A program made the translations under genes and the position numbers. The notes beneath the pieces were generated by a model. The model searched no databases. It was not told the origin of the DNA and was given only the letters and a program-made list of their open reading frames with translations. Of a stretch of DNA of 34,021 nt, positions 1-8,423 are shown in pieces (positions within the stretch are counted from its first letter, which is position 1; the number at the start of each line of letters is the position of its first letter). This DNA comes from Bacillota bacterium (GTDB lineage Bacteria > Bacillota_G > Limnochordia > DTU010): positions 1 through 34,021 of the forward strand of contig JAAZLQ010000157.1 in NCBI GenBank assembly GCA_012799255.1, written 5' to 3'.

Positions 1-511
1 CCGCCACAAATGAAGAAGATGCTATTTCCCGATACGGTCGGGTAGCCTTAGGGGCATCTTCATTTTCATCTACAAGCACATTCCAAATTGTCTCCATAGT
101 CAAGCGCATTTTCTCGCGCAACTCGCGGTTCAATCTCTCTGTCTTCTGTAGTCTTTCTTCCGCATCGCCCACAATGTGCTGCGCTTTCAGTCGGGCTTCA
201 CTGATGATTCGTTCTGCCTCCGACTGGGCAACATTAATCACATTATCTGCTTCACGGTTTGCCATGTTCTTGACTTCTTGCACTGTTTGCTTAGTCAAAG
301 AGATCAAATCTAGAATATCCTGTTCTTGATCTCCTTTGCCAGCCCTTTCTTGGCGCAACCCGTCAAGTTCCTGGCGCAATTTACGGTTTTCTTGATAAAC
401 CGCTTCGTACTTAAGAACAATGTTTTCCAAGAACTTATCTACTTCTTCTGGATCATAGCCTTTAAAGACCCGCTTGAATTCCATATTATGAATATCCATT
501 GGTTTTAGCAT
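1..511 (-). CDS. divIVA: Cell-division initiation protein DivIVA (partial, C-terminus off window)
   Basis: The frame is open from an ATG at 511 to the left edge, giving the first 170 residues. The N-terminus (MLKPMDIHNMEFKR, then GYDPEEVDKFL) is the conserved DivIVA lipid-binding region that recognises curved membrane at septa and poles. It is followed by a long, highly charged heptad-rich coiled coil (about residues 35-150, many E, K, R, Q). The ribosome site GGAGGTG overlaps the stop of ylmH, so the two genes are translationally close. This is the usual last gene of the yggS-sepF-yggT-ylmH-divIVA division cluster of Firmicutes. It acts as a membrane scaffold for division-site placement, and in spore formers it helps anchor chromosome origins at the pole. 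The end of the protein is not visible. Confidence 0.93.
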   Translation of the reverse strand, partial: MLKPMDIHNMEFKRVFKGYDPEEVDKFLENIVLKYEAVYQENRKLRQELDGLRQERAGKGDQEQDILDLISLTKQTVQEVKNMANREADNVINVAQSEAERIISEARLKAQHIVGDAEERLQKTERLNRELREKMRLTMETIWNVLVDENEDAPKATRPYREIASSSFVA

Positions 512-523
512 GGGTGCCACCTC

Positions 524-1321
524 CTAGAAATATCGATGCAACAGTATGCTAGTACGCCCTTTGCGAGTTGTACCCCGGACTTCGGCCACAACAACTCTGC
601 CCCTTCCCCGGATCGAAAGAACATCTCCTTCTTTTATTGCCAGGGCTGGATTTGCTACTACCTTCCAGTTTAGCTTGACACGCTCAGCTTTGATCTCACG
701 CACCATTTTCGAACGAGATGTACCATAACCTTCAGCAGCTACTGCATCTAGACGAAGTGATGCCACAGTTGCCTTGATCTCTTTAATTCTCTCGGGCTCC
801 ACCGCAAGTTGCTCTTCATCAATCTCTTTTACCGTAATCGGTACTCGATGCACCTTGTCCCAATGTGTCAGCAAGTAATCACAAACCTCAGTAGCCACAA
901 TTGCCTGACATCCCTCGGACAAAACTAGAATGTCCCCAATCTTACTCCGTTTGAGACCTGTGCCTAAAATTGAACCTAAATAGTCACCGTGGGTTACCTC
1001 TTGGAAGGAAAAGTTTCCGTGGGCTTCTAACACACGAAGTGAAGAAGGTATGGTCTCCGCAAGGTAAAATTGAGGATAGATAATTAAGCGGGCCCGTTCA
1101 GCCTGTTTGTATCCACCTTGCGTTAGCGCCCCTACCTCCGGAATACTTCCCAGTACACTAAGGGCTACCTTGCGCTCATATGGATCGTAGAAGTCTGTAG
1201 TCTGCGGGCGATTTGTTTCCCAGGCTAGACGCGCGAAATCGAGAATATGGCTACCTAACTCCCGTTCCTCATCACCCTTGAGATGACTCAGCAGTTGCTC
1301 TTTGTTCAATGCACCTTCCAT
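524..1321 (-). CDS. ylmH: YlmH, S4-domain RNA-binding protein
   Basis: A 265-residue protein with the YlmH layout: an alpha/beta N-terminal and middle domain (about 1-180) and a C-terminal S4 RNA-binding domain (about 185-250), visible as the SRSKMVREIKAERVKLNWK stretch followed by the basic tail GTTRKGRTSILLHRYF. Family members are linked to ribosome-associated RNA binding, and their genes sit in the division cluster. The start ATG at 1321 follows a GGAAGGG site that overlaps the end of yggT. The spacing of 6 bases to yggT and 12 to divIVA supports one transcript. The exact cellular role cannot be read from the sequence. Confidence 0.92.
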   Translation of the reverse strand: MEGALNKEQLLSHLKGDEERELGSHILDFARLAWETNRPQTTDFYDPYERKVALSVLGSIPEVGALTQGGYKQAERARLIIYPQFYLAETIPSSLRVLEAHGNFSFQEVTHGDYLGSILGTGLKRSKIGDILVLSEGCQAIVATEVCDYLLTHWDKVHRVPITVKEIDEEQLAVEPERIKEIKATVASLRLDAVAAEGYGTSRSKMVREIKAERVKLNWKVVANPALAIKEGDVLSIRGRGRVVVAEVRGTTRKGRTSILLHRYF

Positions 1322-1327
1322 CCCTTC

Positions 1328-1609
1328 CTAAAACCCACCAAACTGCAACACCAAAATAACTAACACCCTACGCAAAAGCGAATATGCCAAGCGCAAGGCA
1401 AAGAACATGATCAAGGGTGATAGGTCAAGATTACCTACTGGAGGTACAATTCCCCGGAAAGGACGAACCACAAAATCAGTGGCTTTATAAACAAAGCGGA
1501 TAACAGGATGAGAGTAATCCACGTTAGGTATCCAGGTCAACAAAAACCGGGCAATTAGTATCCAGGTATAAACTTCAAACAAAAGATCTGCTATTAAAAT
1601 AACCTGCAA
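1328..1609 (-). CDS. yggT: YggT-family membrane protein
   Basis: A small 93-residue integral membrane protein with two hydrophobic segments (about residues 4-26 and 66-90) around a polar part containing NVDYSHPVIRFVYKATDFVVRPFR, typical of the YggT family (P-x-x-R-PFRG-x-x-PP). The family lies next to sepF in many Firmicutes; its function is not well defined, though proposed links are to envelope or ion homeostasis. The start is TTG at 1609, and the ribosome site (GAAGGCGAG) lies inside the sepF 3' end with longer than ideal spacing, so the exact start is less certain than for the neighbours. Confidence 0.88.
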   Translation of the reverse strand: MQVILIADLLFEVYTWILIARFLLTWIPNVDYSHPVIRFVYKATDFVVRPFRGIVPPVGNLDLSPLIMFFALRLAYSLLRRVLVILVLQFGGF

Positions 1610-1616
1610 AATTGGA

Positions 1617-2099
1617 TCACTCGCCTTCGTTTTTGATCATTTCGAAAAAGTCGGCTTCCAAGTCTCCTTCAATAGCTACTGAAGATGGAGTAAAACAGAA
1701 AATGGTTTCGCCGAGTTTTCTCATGTTCCCCTCCAACGCGTGGGTGGTACCACTAAGAAAATCCACGATTCTCTGAGCTTCGGCTTTGTCCACATGGTGC
1801 AACCGCACTATTAAAGACTTCCGCCCTTTCAGAAGAACCACATACTCTTTTACATCGGCAAAGGCTCTAGGTTCAAGAATATACATCTTGTTCTGTGCAT
1901 TTTGTCCTCCTGACAAGCCTACCAAAGCCGGCCTACTCTGCGTTCTGACCTCAGCAGACTGCCTTTTTACCCTTTCCCTGCGTAATGGGACTACATCTTC
2001 GCCCTTTTGCTCTTGGTCCATCTCGACCATATCTTCGTTGTCTTCATAGTCTTCTTTCACACCCAGAAAGACTTTTAATTTATGGACAAAATCACTCAT
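1617..2099 (-). CDS. sepF: Cell division protein SepF
   Basis: A 160-residue protein with the three SepF parts: an N-terminal amphipathic membrane-binding helix (MSDFVHKLKVFLGV), an acidic/charged linker (about 15-65), and the compact SepF core (about 70-150) with the pattern VVLLKGRKSLIVRLHHVD and the Gly-rich turn near 115-125. SepF tethers FtsZ filaments to the membrane and supports septum shape. A GAAGGAGG site lies 7 bases upstream of the ATG. The gene overlaps the stop of yggS by four bases (ATGA), so the two are probably translationally coupled. Confidence 0.95.
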   Translation of the reverse strand: MSDFVHKLKVFLGVKEDYEDNEDMVEMDQEQKGEDVVPLRRERVKRQSAEVRTQSRPALVGLSGGQNAQNKMYILEPRAFADVKEYVVLLKGRKSLIVRLHHVDKAEAQRIVDFLSGTTHALEGNMRKLGETIFCFTPSSVAIEGDLEADFFEMIKNEGE

Positions 2100-2776
2100 A
2101 CCACATCCTCCTTCGCAAACAGTGCCGAACCAATTCTAACTAGTGTGGCTCCCTCTTCTATCGCTACTTCAAAGTCATTCGTCATTCCCATCGATAAGGT
2201 GTCCCAGATCACACCTAATTCTTCCTGCAAACGGTGGTATAAAAGTCTCGTTTCCCTAAAAAACGGTCGTGTAGCTTCTGGCTCCATTAAGGGTGCCATG
2301 GTCATTAACCCCCGTACGTTTAAGTTGGAACACTCTGTAAGCACTCGTTTAGCGAACTGGAATACTTCGACGGCAGCAAGACCGGTTTTGCTTTCTTCTC
2401 CCGATACGTTTACCTGAATCAGGACATCCTGCACTTTCCCCCATTTTTTCGCTTGATCATCTAGAGCTTGTGCCAAGTTCCAGCGGTCTAGAGAATGGAT
2501 AAGGGTAAAATGCTCGCAATAGCGTACCTTATTGGTCTGCAATCGCCCAATGAAATGCCAATGGGCTTCTGGAAACTTCTCTACTCTATTTTTCGCCTGT
2601 TGAACCCTGTTCTCACCGAGAGTGGTAACTCCAGCTGCAATAAGCTCTTTAACATCTTCATCTGGTACATACTTAGTCACGCCCAACAACTGTATATCGG
2701 ATTCCTTGCGGCCACTTTTCAATGCCGCCCTTCGTATCCTAGCTTGTACACACTCCAAATTATGTCTAATACTCAT
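2096..2776 (-). CDS. yggS: YggS/PROSC-type PLP-binding protein
   Basis: A 226-residue alanine-racemase-like single-domain PLP protein. The motif LLGVTKYVPDE contains the PLP lysine, GENRVQQAKNRVEKF and WHFIGRLQTNK are family signatures, and SMGMTNDFEVAIEEGATLVRIGSALF forms the phosphate-binding end. YggS-type proteins bind PLP and keep vitamin B6 and amino-acid pools balanced; no enzyme activity is established. I place the start at ATG 2776 rather than the in-frame GTG at 2785, because that GTG is itself part of the AAGGTGG ribosome site. It is the first gene of the ylm-type division cluster. Confidence 0.93.
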   Translation of the reverse strand: MSIRHNLECVQARIRRAALKSGRKESDIQLLGVTKYVPDEDVKELIAAGVTTLGENRVQQAKNRVEKFPEAHWHFIGRLQTNKVRYCEHFTLIHSLDRWNLAQALDDQAKKWGKVQDVLIQVNVSGEESKTGLAAVEVFQFAKRVLTECSNLNVRGLMTMAPLMEPEATRPFFRETRLLYHRLQEELGVIWDTLSMGMTNDFEVAIEEGATLVRIGSALFAKEDVV

Positions 2777-2815
2777 TATTTCCACCTTATCAACATTTTT
2801 CCTGCATAAGATCCT

Positions 2816-3637
2816 TTAGACTAAATGTAACACTATCACCAGCGCACCTACGAACCAAGTGTAGTAAGAAAACCAGACCAATCTCCCTCTCCGAACCAGA
2901 GTGAGAAAGAAACGAATGGCCAGATAACCTGTGATGGCGGAGGATACTAACCCTGCCCAAAGCGTTCCCCAGCTAAGGGTGGTTGTACCGCCAAAGAGAT
3001 CACCTAGCGAAAAGACCAACGCTCCCAAAATGGCTGGAATCGCCAGCAAGAAAGAAAATCTCGCTGCACTATTGCGGTCTAGCCCCCGAAGCACCCCTAC
3101 GGAGATGGTAGTTCCCGACCTGGATATGCCTGGAAGAATAGCTACCGCCTGACCCAAGCCAATAATCAAGGCATCGAGCGGAGATGGCTCAGAAACTCCT
3201 TCGCGCACTGCCCCTAGACGCTCCGTTAAAAATAAAATCAGTCCCGTCACAATAAGCATGATACCAACAAACGTACTACTACCGAAAAAACGTTCAATTT
3301 GATCTTTAAACAATAACGCGACAACCACAGTGGGAAGAGTTCCTATAATGATTCCGCTAAGAAAACGACAACCCAGATCATCCTTGAGTAATTGATTTGC
3401 ATTCTTGGGCTTGCCCAATAACTTAAAAAAAGAGGTTACTAATAGCCCCACTTCACTTCGAAAGGCCACAAGAACCGCCAGCAAAGTCCCTACGTGAACC
3501 ACAACTTCAAAGATCAACGATGGTTCTTGAACCTTAAAGAGTTGCGAAAATAAAACGAGATGGCCTGACGAACTAACAGGTAAGAATTCGGTAAGACCTT
3601 GAATAATTCCAAGAAAAATAGCTTGCAAGACTGTCAC
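2816..3637 (-). CDS. uppP: Undecaprenyl-diphosphatase UppP (BacA)
   Basis: A 273-residue polytopic membrane protein that recycles undecaprenyl diphosphate to the lipid carrier used for peptidoglycan and other envelope polymers. Both catalytic signatures are present: GIIQGLTEFLPVSSSGHLVL near the N-terminus and LPGISRSGTTISVG in the middle, with about eight hydrophobic segments. The start is GTG at 3637, because GGAAGGAG lies exactly eight bases upstream; a longer frame from TTG 3655 would start on top of that site. It sits directly downstream of the phosphate-transporter-like gene, a pairing that could serve phosphate handling, though this may be coincidence. Confidence 0.95.
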   Translation of the reverse strand: MTVLQAIFLGIIQGLTEFLPVSSSGHLVLFSQLFKVQEPSLIFEVVVHVGTLLAVLVAFRSEVGLLVTSFFKLLGKPKNANQLLKDDLGCRFLSGIIIGTLPTVVVALLFKDQIERFFGSSTFVGIMLIVTGLILFLTERLGAVREGVSEPSPLDALIIGLGQAVAILPGISRSGTTISVGVLRGLDRNSAARFSFLLAIPAILGALVFSLGDLFGGTTTLSWGTLWAGLVSSAITGYLAIRFFLTLVRRGRLVWFSYYTWFVGALVIVLHLV

Positions 3638-3662
3638 AGTCCCCACTCCTTCCAAGTCAATC

Positions 3663-4607
3663 CTATTTATTCTTGTTTACTTGCCGTATTCCTGCCCACC
3701 ACCAAGCTAGAGCCGCTAGATATTCAAGAAACGGAAGCACCAAAAGTGCCGTTAGAACATTGAAAGTGCTGTGGGCATGGGCTACCTGGCGGGAGGGGTC
3801 GGCAGAGAGGAGTTGAATGAGCCGTAAAAACGCTGGGTAGACGGGTAGAACCAAGAGAACTCCCCCTAAATTAAAAAAAAGGTCAGCATAAGCCGAGGCC
3901 TTACTAGCCCGGCTCCGCCCCAAGCTCGCCAATAGAGTTGTGAGCACAGTGCCCACATTGCTACCTAATGCCAACGCCACTGCTACTTGCACCGGAAGAA
4001 AACTATGCTTAGTTAAACCAATGACCAACCCCGTAACAGCGCTACTTGATTGAACAACGGCTGTCAGAAGGGCACCTAAAGCCACAGCTTGAAGGGGAGT
4101 GTTACTTAACCCCAGGATCAACCGCTGCAATGCTGGCTTCGTCAGAACGGGGGCTAGTACAGCGGTAGTAAAGGTGAGTCCGAAGAAGACAGCCCCTAAG
4201 CTACAAAGCACGGATCCCACCGACCGCCGTTTTCCCCAGTACACCACCACAAGTCCCATGATGATTAAGGGAATGGCCACTTTTTCTAGTGGAAAGGCTA
4301 CAATCTGCGCGGTGAGCGTTGTTCCTATGTTGGCCCCTAGCATCACTCCTAAAGCCTGGTGCAAACCAAGGGCGCCACTGTCAACTAATACAACCATGGT
4401 AGAACAGACCGCGCTACTACTTTGAATCAAAGATGTGACGATTAACCCCACAGCAAAGCTGCGTCCTTTGGTTGCAGTGAGCTTAGTTAGTATCCTACGC
4501 AGACGGTGAACTAACATTTTCTCCAAAGTGCTCCCGAGGAGCTTTAGCCCTAATAAAAAGATGCTTATGCCTAATGAACAATTGAGGACAAACAAAAAGA
4601 TTCTCAT
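3663..4607 (-). CDS. Na+/phosphate cotransporter-family (NptA/PhoU-less) membrane protein
   Basis: A 314-residue membrane protein with two inverted copies of the Na/Pi-cotransporter repeat. Each has the QSSSA signature (TSLIQSSSAVCST near residue 63 and TAVVQSSSAVTGL near 188), followed by GANIGTTLTA and GSNVGTVLTT. This is the core of family PF02690; the C-terminal PhoU-like cytoplasmic domain found in longer members is missing, so it is the short form. The predicted role is sodium-coupled phosphate uptake or export. The ATG at 4607 lies inside a perfect 10-bp inverted repeat (4599-4626) and has only a weak, distant ribosome site, which suggests translational control. In Bacillus the neighbour of ylzJ is spoIIIE, not this gene. 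Confidence 0.85.
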   Translation of the reverse strand: MRIFLFVLNCSLGISIFLLGLKLLGSTLEKMLVHRLRRILTKLTATKGRSFAVGLIVTSLIQSSSAVCSTMVVLVDSGALGLHQALGVMLGANIGTTLTAQIVAFPLEKVAIPLIIMGLVVVYWGKRRSVGSVLCSLGAVFFGLTFTTAVLAPVLTKPALQRLILGLSNTPLQAVALGALLTAVVQSSSAVTGLVIGLTKHSFLPVQVAVALALGSNVGTVLTTLLASLGRSRASKASAYADLFFNLGGVLLVLPVYPAFLRLIQLLSADPSRQVAHAHSTFNVLTALLVLPFLEYLAALAWWWAGIRQVNKNK

Positions 4608-4626
4608 ACATGACCATATGAGAATC
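4599..4626 (-). promoter_or_regulatory. Perfect inverted repeat over a start codon
   Basis: GATTCTCATA and TATGAGAATC form a perfect 10-bp stem with an 8-base loop. In the minus-strand transcript the downstream arm contains the ATG of the phosphate transporter gene. The stem is A/T rich in its middle and has no U-tract, so it does not look like a terminator. It could block translation initiation or bind a dimeric protein. The structure is directly visible; the role is inference. Confidence 0.45.
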
Positions 4627-4635
4627 CCTGCTTGA

Positions 4636-4854
4636 TTAGACTATTTGCCCACTAATTACGGCCCCAGGCTGACAATTTGGTTCCAAAAAATGTCTAGGGT
4701 CTGTACTTAGTACCCTCACCACTCTAGCCTGAAACTCGCCTAACAGCTCCACCTCCAAGGTAATGCCTCCCAAGGTAAGCTCGCTTGTAACAGGACTTTC
4801 TTCGTCCATACCCTCAAAAACATCTTCCACTGGAATCACAGTATACAACATCAA
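4636..4854 (-). CDS. ylzJ: YlzJ-like protein
   Basis: A 72-residue protein matching the YlzJ-like family in start ([15 protein letters not shown]), size and position directly after tepA. It overlaps tepA by four bases (ATGA), so translation is probably coupled. The middle has the pattern [25 protein letters not shown] and the end PNCQPG. No membrane segment or known catalytic motif is visible. The function of this small family is unknown; conservation next to tepA in spore formers suggests a joint role. Confidence 0.82.
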   Translation of the reverse strand: MMLYTVIPVEDVFEGMDEESPVTSELTLGGITLEVELLGEFQARVVRVLSTDPRHFLEPNCQPGAVISGQIV

Positions 4855-5579
4855 TGGGCCCCCCTCGAAGTACGCTGAGCAACTAATTGGGAAAGACGGT
4901 TTAGTGCTAAGCCCACTCCTCCCACTTCATTGATGAGCCCAACGTTCACAGCCTCTGCTCCGACCAGAACAGTACCCACATCCCTCACCAACTCTCCGGT
5001 ACGGAACATCATTTCTCTTAAGGCCTCCTCGGATACTTTAGAATGCTGGACAATGAAACGAATCACCCGTTCCTGCATTTTGTCCAAATATTCGTATGTC
5101 TGAGGCACCCCTATCACCAAACCGCTGAGGCGGATGGGATGAATTGTCATTGTTGCAGTTTCGGAAATGACGGAATAGTCTGCTGCCACAGCGATAGGCG
5201 CACCAATGGAATGCCCACCTCCCAGAATCAAAGAAACCACCGGGGTCGTCATAGTCTTGAGCATCTCGGCAATAGCTAGGCCAGCTTCAATGTCACCCCC
5301 CACTGTATTTAGAACAACAAGAAGCCCCTTAATCTTAGGGTTTTGTTCGATGGCTACCAACTGGGGGATAACATGTTCATACTTAGTGGTCTTATTTCGG
5401 GGTGGCAAAACCATATGGCCTTCAATTTGACCGATAATAGTCAAACAATGAAAAGGTTGTTCCTCCAGAGAAGGAGCCTGCGGAGTTGTTACCTGACCTA
5501 GCTCCTTGATACTCTCAATAGGAACCTCCTTTTCAGAAACTTCTTCTGGAGCTGTTGTGGGTTCATTTTGTTCAAACAC
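4851..5579 (-). CDS. tepA: TepA, ClpP-class serine protease-like protein
   Basis: A 242-residue protein with a ClpP/crotonase-type fold. An N-terminal low-complexity acidic stretch (1-40) precedes the protease-like domain. The nucleophile motif is GGGHSIGAP (Ser124), the histidine is in TMTIHPIR (His147), and [20 protein letters not shown] is a TepA hallmark. TepA (Bacillus YmfB) is a cytosolic homologue of ClpP associated with secretion and degradation of exported precursors. The start is GTG 5579 behind GGGAGGG. That site is part of a terminator-like hairpin (5585-5627), so expression may be set by read-through from the RNase J gene. The order RNase J - tepA - ylzJ is that of Bacillus. Confidence 0.9.
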   Translation of the reverse strand: MFEQNEPTTAPEEVSEKEVPIESIKELGQVTTPQAPSLEEQPFHCLTIIGQIEGHMVLPPRNKTTKYEHVIPQLVAIEQNPKIKGLLVVLNTVGGDIEAGLAIAEMLKTMTTPVVSLILGGGHSIGAPIAVAADYSVISETATMTIHPIRLSGLVIGVPQTYEYLDKMQERVIRFIVQHSKVSEEALREMMFRTGELVRDVGTVLVGAEAVNVGLINEVGGVGLALNRLSQLVAQRTSRGAH

Positions 5580-5582
5580 AAA

Positions 5583-5627
5583 AATCCCTCCCTTCCTACC
5601 AACTAGTATGATAAGAAAGGAGGGAGG
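5583..5627 (-). terminator. Terminator-like hairpin covering the tepA ribosome site
   Basis: In the minus-strand transcript CCTCCCTCCT pairs with AGG-A-AGGGAGG (ten pairs, one bulged A), with an A/T-rich loop of about 20 bases, followed at once by GATTTTTG. The right arm is also the GGGAGG ribosome site of tepA. It can act either as an intrinsic terminator after the RNase J gene or as a structure hiding the tepA start. The pairing is visible; strength and role are inferred. Confidence 0.5.
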
Positions 5628-5642
5628 TTAAACATAAGGGAG

Positions 5643-7307
5643 CTAGATTTCCATGATTATCGGTAGAATCATGGGACGACGCTTAGTCTTCTCCCAAACA
5701 TAACGATTTAAACTATCACGGATTCCACTTTTTAGGGCTCCCCAATCCGTATTGTTCTGAAGAATACAGGCGTCTATCGCTTCCTTAGCCTTGATTCGAG
5801 CCCCGTCCAGAAGCTCCTCCGATTCGCGAACGTACACAAATCCTCTTGAGACAACATCCGGTCCGGCCACAACCTTGCTTCCCTGTTTATTCATGGTCAC
5901 AACAACAATCAAGATACCATCGGTGGACAGCTGACGTCTGTCTCTTAGTACAATATTTCCAACATCACCAACACCCAGACCATCAACGAAAACCTGGCCA
6001 GATGTGACCCGGTCTCGGATCTGCATCCCTTTTTCGGAAAACTCAACTGGCAAACCAATTTCGCCAATCACTATGTTTTCTTTGGGGACTCCAGTAGCTT
6101 CAGCCAACTCTGCGTGTTTGAGGAGCATGCGGTGCTCACCATGAATGGGCATGAAATACCGGGGCTTACAGAGATTCAGCAACAGTTTCAGTTCTTCTTG
6201 TTGGGCATGACCAGATGTGTGTACACCTAAATGAGGTTCATACACCACATTGGCACCTTCTTTAAATAGCATGTTAATAATGCGCCCAACGGACTTCTCA
6301 TTACCTGGAATAGGCGATGCAGAAATAATCACTGTGTCACCCGGTGCTATTGTAATCTGGTGATGCTCGGCCATAGCCATGCGACTGAGGGCAGCCATGG
6401 GCTCACCTTGGCTACCGGTGGTTATGATCACGGTCTTATCCTTGTCAAGGCGATTTAACTCGTTCAAGTCAACCAAGACACCTTCGGGAACATCCAAGTA
6501 ACCTAGTTCGCTCGCAACCTCAACTACCCTGATCATGCTGCGCCCAGTTACACTGACGTAGCGACCTTCTCTTGCGGCAGCATCAAAAATCTGTTGCAGC
6601 CGATGCACGTTTGAAGCAAAAGTAGCTACTAGAATTCTGCCCTTGGCCCTACTAAAAATCTGGTCAAACGTTTCCCCCACACTCTTCTCTGAAGCGGTAT
6701 ATCCTGGGCGTTCCGCATTGGTCGAATCAGACAACAAACAGAGCACACCCTGTTTCCCCAGATTTGCAAAGGCATAGAGATCCGCAACTTTGCCATCATA
6801 GGGCGTTTGATCAAACTTGAAATCGCTACAATGGATTATAGCTCCCAAGGGAGTATGGAATGCTAGGGCTACTACACCCGCTATACTATGATTAACGTGG
6901 ATGAACTCCACATCAAAATTGCCAACTTGAATCCGATCACCGGCACTAATCTCATGAAGGACAGTACTCCGTTCCAACCCATGCTCGATTAACTTCACTC
7001 TTAAGAGTCCGAGAGTTAACTTTGTGCCATACACTGGCACATTAAGTTGGCGTAAAACGAAAGGTACGCCCCCAATATGATCTTCGTGCCCATGGGTCAA
7101 GAAGATACCCTTGACACGGCTGGCATTTTCCATTAGATAGGTGATGTCCGGAATTACCAGGTCTACACCTGGCATATCATCCTCAGGAAACATCACACCG
7201 GCATCCACAATGGCCAAATCTCCGCCTATTTCGAACACGGTCATGTTTTTGCCGATCTCGCCCAAACCGCCTAAGGGTAGTATTCTTATTTTGTTTTCTT
7301 TATTCAT
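5643..7307 (-). CDS. rnj: Ribonuclease J
   Basis: A 554-residue metallo-beta-lactamase/beta-CASP ribonuclease, the full size of RNase J. It begins with LPLGGLGEIGKNM, and the zinc motif HGHEDH is at residues 72-77. Further metal or phosphate motifs are HCSDFKFDQTP, SDSTNAERPG and the beta-CASP segments TGSQGEPMAALSRMA and PIHGEHRML; the C-terminal domain (about 460-554) is present. It degrades and matures RNA, with both endonuclease and 5'-3' exonuclease activity known in the family. By position (between dapA and tepA) it corresponds to Bacillus rnjB, but it could be the only RNase J of this organism. The ATG at 7307 follows GGAGGTG with spacing of about 11. It has its own promoter (7425-7453) and a hairpin in its leader. 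Confidence 0.96.
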   Translation of the reverse strand: MNKENKIRILPLGGLGEIGKNMTVFEIGGDLAIVDAGVMFPEDDMPGVDLVIPDITYLMENASRVKGIFLTHGHEDHIGGVPFVLRQLNVPVYGTKLTLGLLRVKLIEHGLERSTVLHEISAGDRIQVGNFDVEFIHVNHSIAGVVALAFHTPLGAIIHCSDFKFDQTPYDGKVADLYAFANLGKQGVLCLLSDSTNAERPGYTASEKSVGETFDQIFSRAKGRILVATFASNVHRLQQIFDAAAREGRYVSVTGRSMIRVVEVASELGYLDVPEGVLVDLNELNRLDKDKTVIITTGSQGEPMAALSRMAMAEHHQITIAPGDTVIISASPIPGNEKSVGRIINMLFKEGANVVYEPHLGVHTSGHAQQEELKLLLNLCKPRYFMPIHGEHRMLLKHAELAEATGVPKENIVIGEIGLPVEFSEKGMQIRDRVTSGQVFVDGLGVGDVGNIVLRDRRQLSTDGILIVVVTMNKQGSKVVAGPDVVSRGFVYVRESEELLDGARIKAKEAIDACILQNNTDWGALKSGIRDSLNRYVWEKTKRRPMILPIIMEI

Positions 7308-7362
7308 GCAGTCTAAAACACCTCCATTTTATTATGACTTCTTTGATCGTGCATACAAAACT

Positions 7363-7388
7363 AACCACCTTCCGCCTCATGGGTGGTT
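7363..7388 (-). promoter_or_regulatory. Leader hairpin upstream of the RNase J gene
   Basis: AACCACC and GGTGGTT form a perfect 7-bp stem with a 12-base loop in the minus-strand leader, followed by AGTTTTG. It lies about 30 bases after the predicted transcription start and 56 bases before the ATG. It may be a weak attenuator or an RNA-stability or autoregulatory element for the nuclease gene. The fold is visible; the role is inferred. Confidence 0.45.
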
Positions 7389-7424
7389 GCATCTCACTAA
7401 ACCGAACAAGTCATACATTCTTAT

Positions 7425-7453
7425 ATTATACACAGTCTCGGTCGAATAAGCAA
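7425..7453 (-). promoter_or_regulatory. SigA-type promoter for the RNase J gene
   Basis: On the minus strand TTGCTT (7448-7453) and a perfect TATAAT (7425-7430) are separated by exactly 17 bases, a near-consensus housekeeping promoter. It starts just after the dapA terminator and gives a leader of about 110 bases before the RNase J start. This separates the RNase J-tepA-ylzJ unit from the dipicolinate/lysine operon. Confidence 0.75.
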
Positions 7454-7459
7454 ATGGGG

Positions 7460-7506
7460 AAAATAAAAACCCCCTCCTGGCTAGCTTTCCCCAGGCAGAG
7501 GGTTAT
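7460..7506 (-). terminator. Rho-independent terminator after dapA
   Basis: In the minus-strand transcript AACCCTCTGCCTGG pairs with CCAGGAGGGGGTT (CCAGG and GGGTT helices with a small internal mismatch) around a GGAAAGCTAG loop, followed by TTTATTTT. It lies about 25 bases after the dapA stop and closes the dapB-dpaAB-asd-dapG-dapA unit. Confidence 0.8.
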
Positions 7507-7530
7507 CTCTCACATTCTTCGGTAAAATTC

Positions 7531-8412
7531 CTAAGATCCTAATCCCATCTTAAACAACACATCCTTGATCGTTTGAGCCTCTTTTTCTGTGAGGTCAACT
7601 AACGGAAGGCGCAGGGGACCAGTCTCAAAACCAACAAACTCTAGGGCACGTTTCACGGGAACAGGGTTTGTGGTCAAGAACATTGTCTGGAAAAGAGGCA
7701 TCAGCTGCAGATGAATCTCCAGTGCCTCTGCTGTTTTCCCTGCGTAAAAAGCGGAGATCATCGATTTGATTTCGCGACCAACTAGATGGGATACCACACT
7801 CACAACACCCGCGCCACCGACAGACAAAATGGGCAAGGTTAGAGCATCATCACCAGAATAGATAAGGAAATCCTCTGGAACCAAGGTCTTCAACACACTT
7901 ACCTGTTCTAGATTGCCACTTGCCTCTTTGATCGCCACAATATTGTCGATTTCTGCTAAGCGCGCAACTGTCTCGGGCAAAATGTTGACACTAGTCCTCC
8001 CCGGAACGTTGTAGAGCATAATCGGTAGCGAGGTCTGACTAGCCACGGTTGCAAAATGTTCATATAACCCAGCTTGAGAAGGTTTATTATAATACGGAGT
8101 CACTAGCATGATCCCGTCTACCCCTGCTTTTTCCGCGGCTTTAGTTAGGGCAATAGTATCCTCTGTGCTATTGGATCCTGTACCTGCAATAATAGTCATT
8201 TGGCCACCTAGGGCGTCTGTGACCGTCTCAAACAATTTGACCTTTTCATCAAAACTCAGCGTAGGACTTTCACCGGTGGTTCCACTTAAAACAACCCCAT
8301 CGGATCCATTTTCACCTAGCCGTTCGGCCAACTCAACTGCTGCTTTGTAGTTCACCGAATGATCCTTGTTCATGGGTGTGATCATCGCGGTAATAACCTG
8401 ACCTGACTTCAT
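7531..8412 (-). CDS. dapA: 4-hydroxy-tetrahydrodipicolinate synthase
   Basis: A 293-residue TIM-barrel aldolase that condenses pyruvate with aspartate semialdehyde, the first committed step toward diaminopimelate, lysine and dipicolinate. Visible catalytic features are GTTGES (44-49), the YYNKP loop (107-111), the tyrosine in YNVPGRTS (Tyr134) and the Schiff-base lysine in IKEASG (Lys162). GGAGG lies 8 bases before the ATG. It is the last gene of the dap/dpa unit and is followed by a terminator. In this context its product is shared between DapB (cell wall and lysine) and DpaAB (spore dipicolinate). Confidence 0.97.
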   Translation of the reverse strand: MKSGQVITAMITPMNKDHSVNYKAAVELAERLGENGSDGVVLSGTTGESPTLSFDEKVKLFETVTDALGGQMTIIAGTGSNSTEDTIALTKAAEKAGVDGIMLVTPYYNKPSQAGLYEHFATVASQTSLPIMLYNVPGRTSVNILPETVARLAEIDNIVAIKEASGNLEQVSVLKTLVPEDFLIYSGDDALTLPILSVGGAGVVSVVSHLVGREIKSMISAFYAGKTAEALEIHLQLMPLFQTMFLTTNPVPVKRALEFVGFETGPLRLPLVDLTEKEAQTIKDVLFKMGLGS

Positions 8413-8423
8413 GTGTTAACCTC

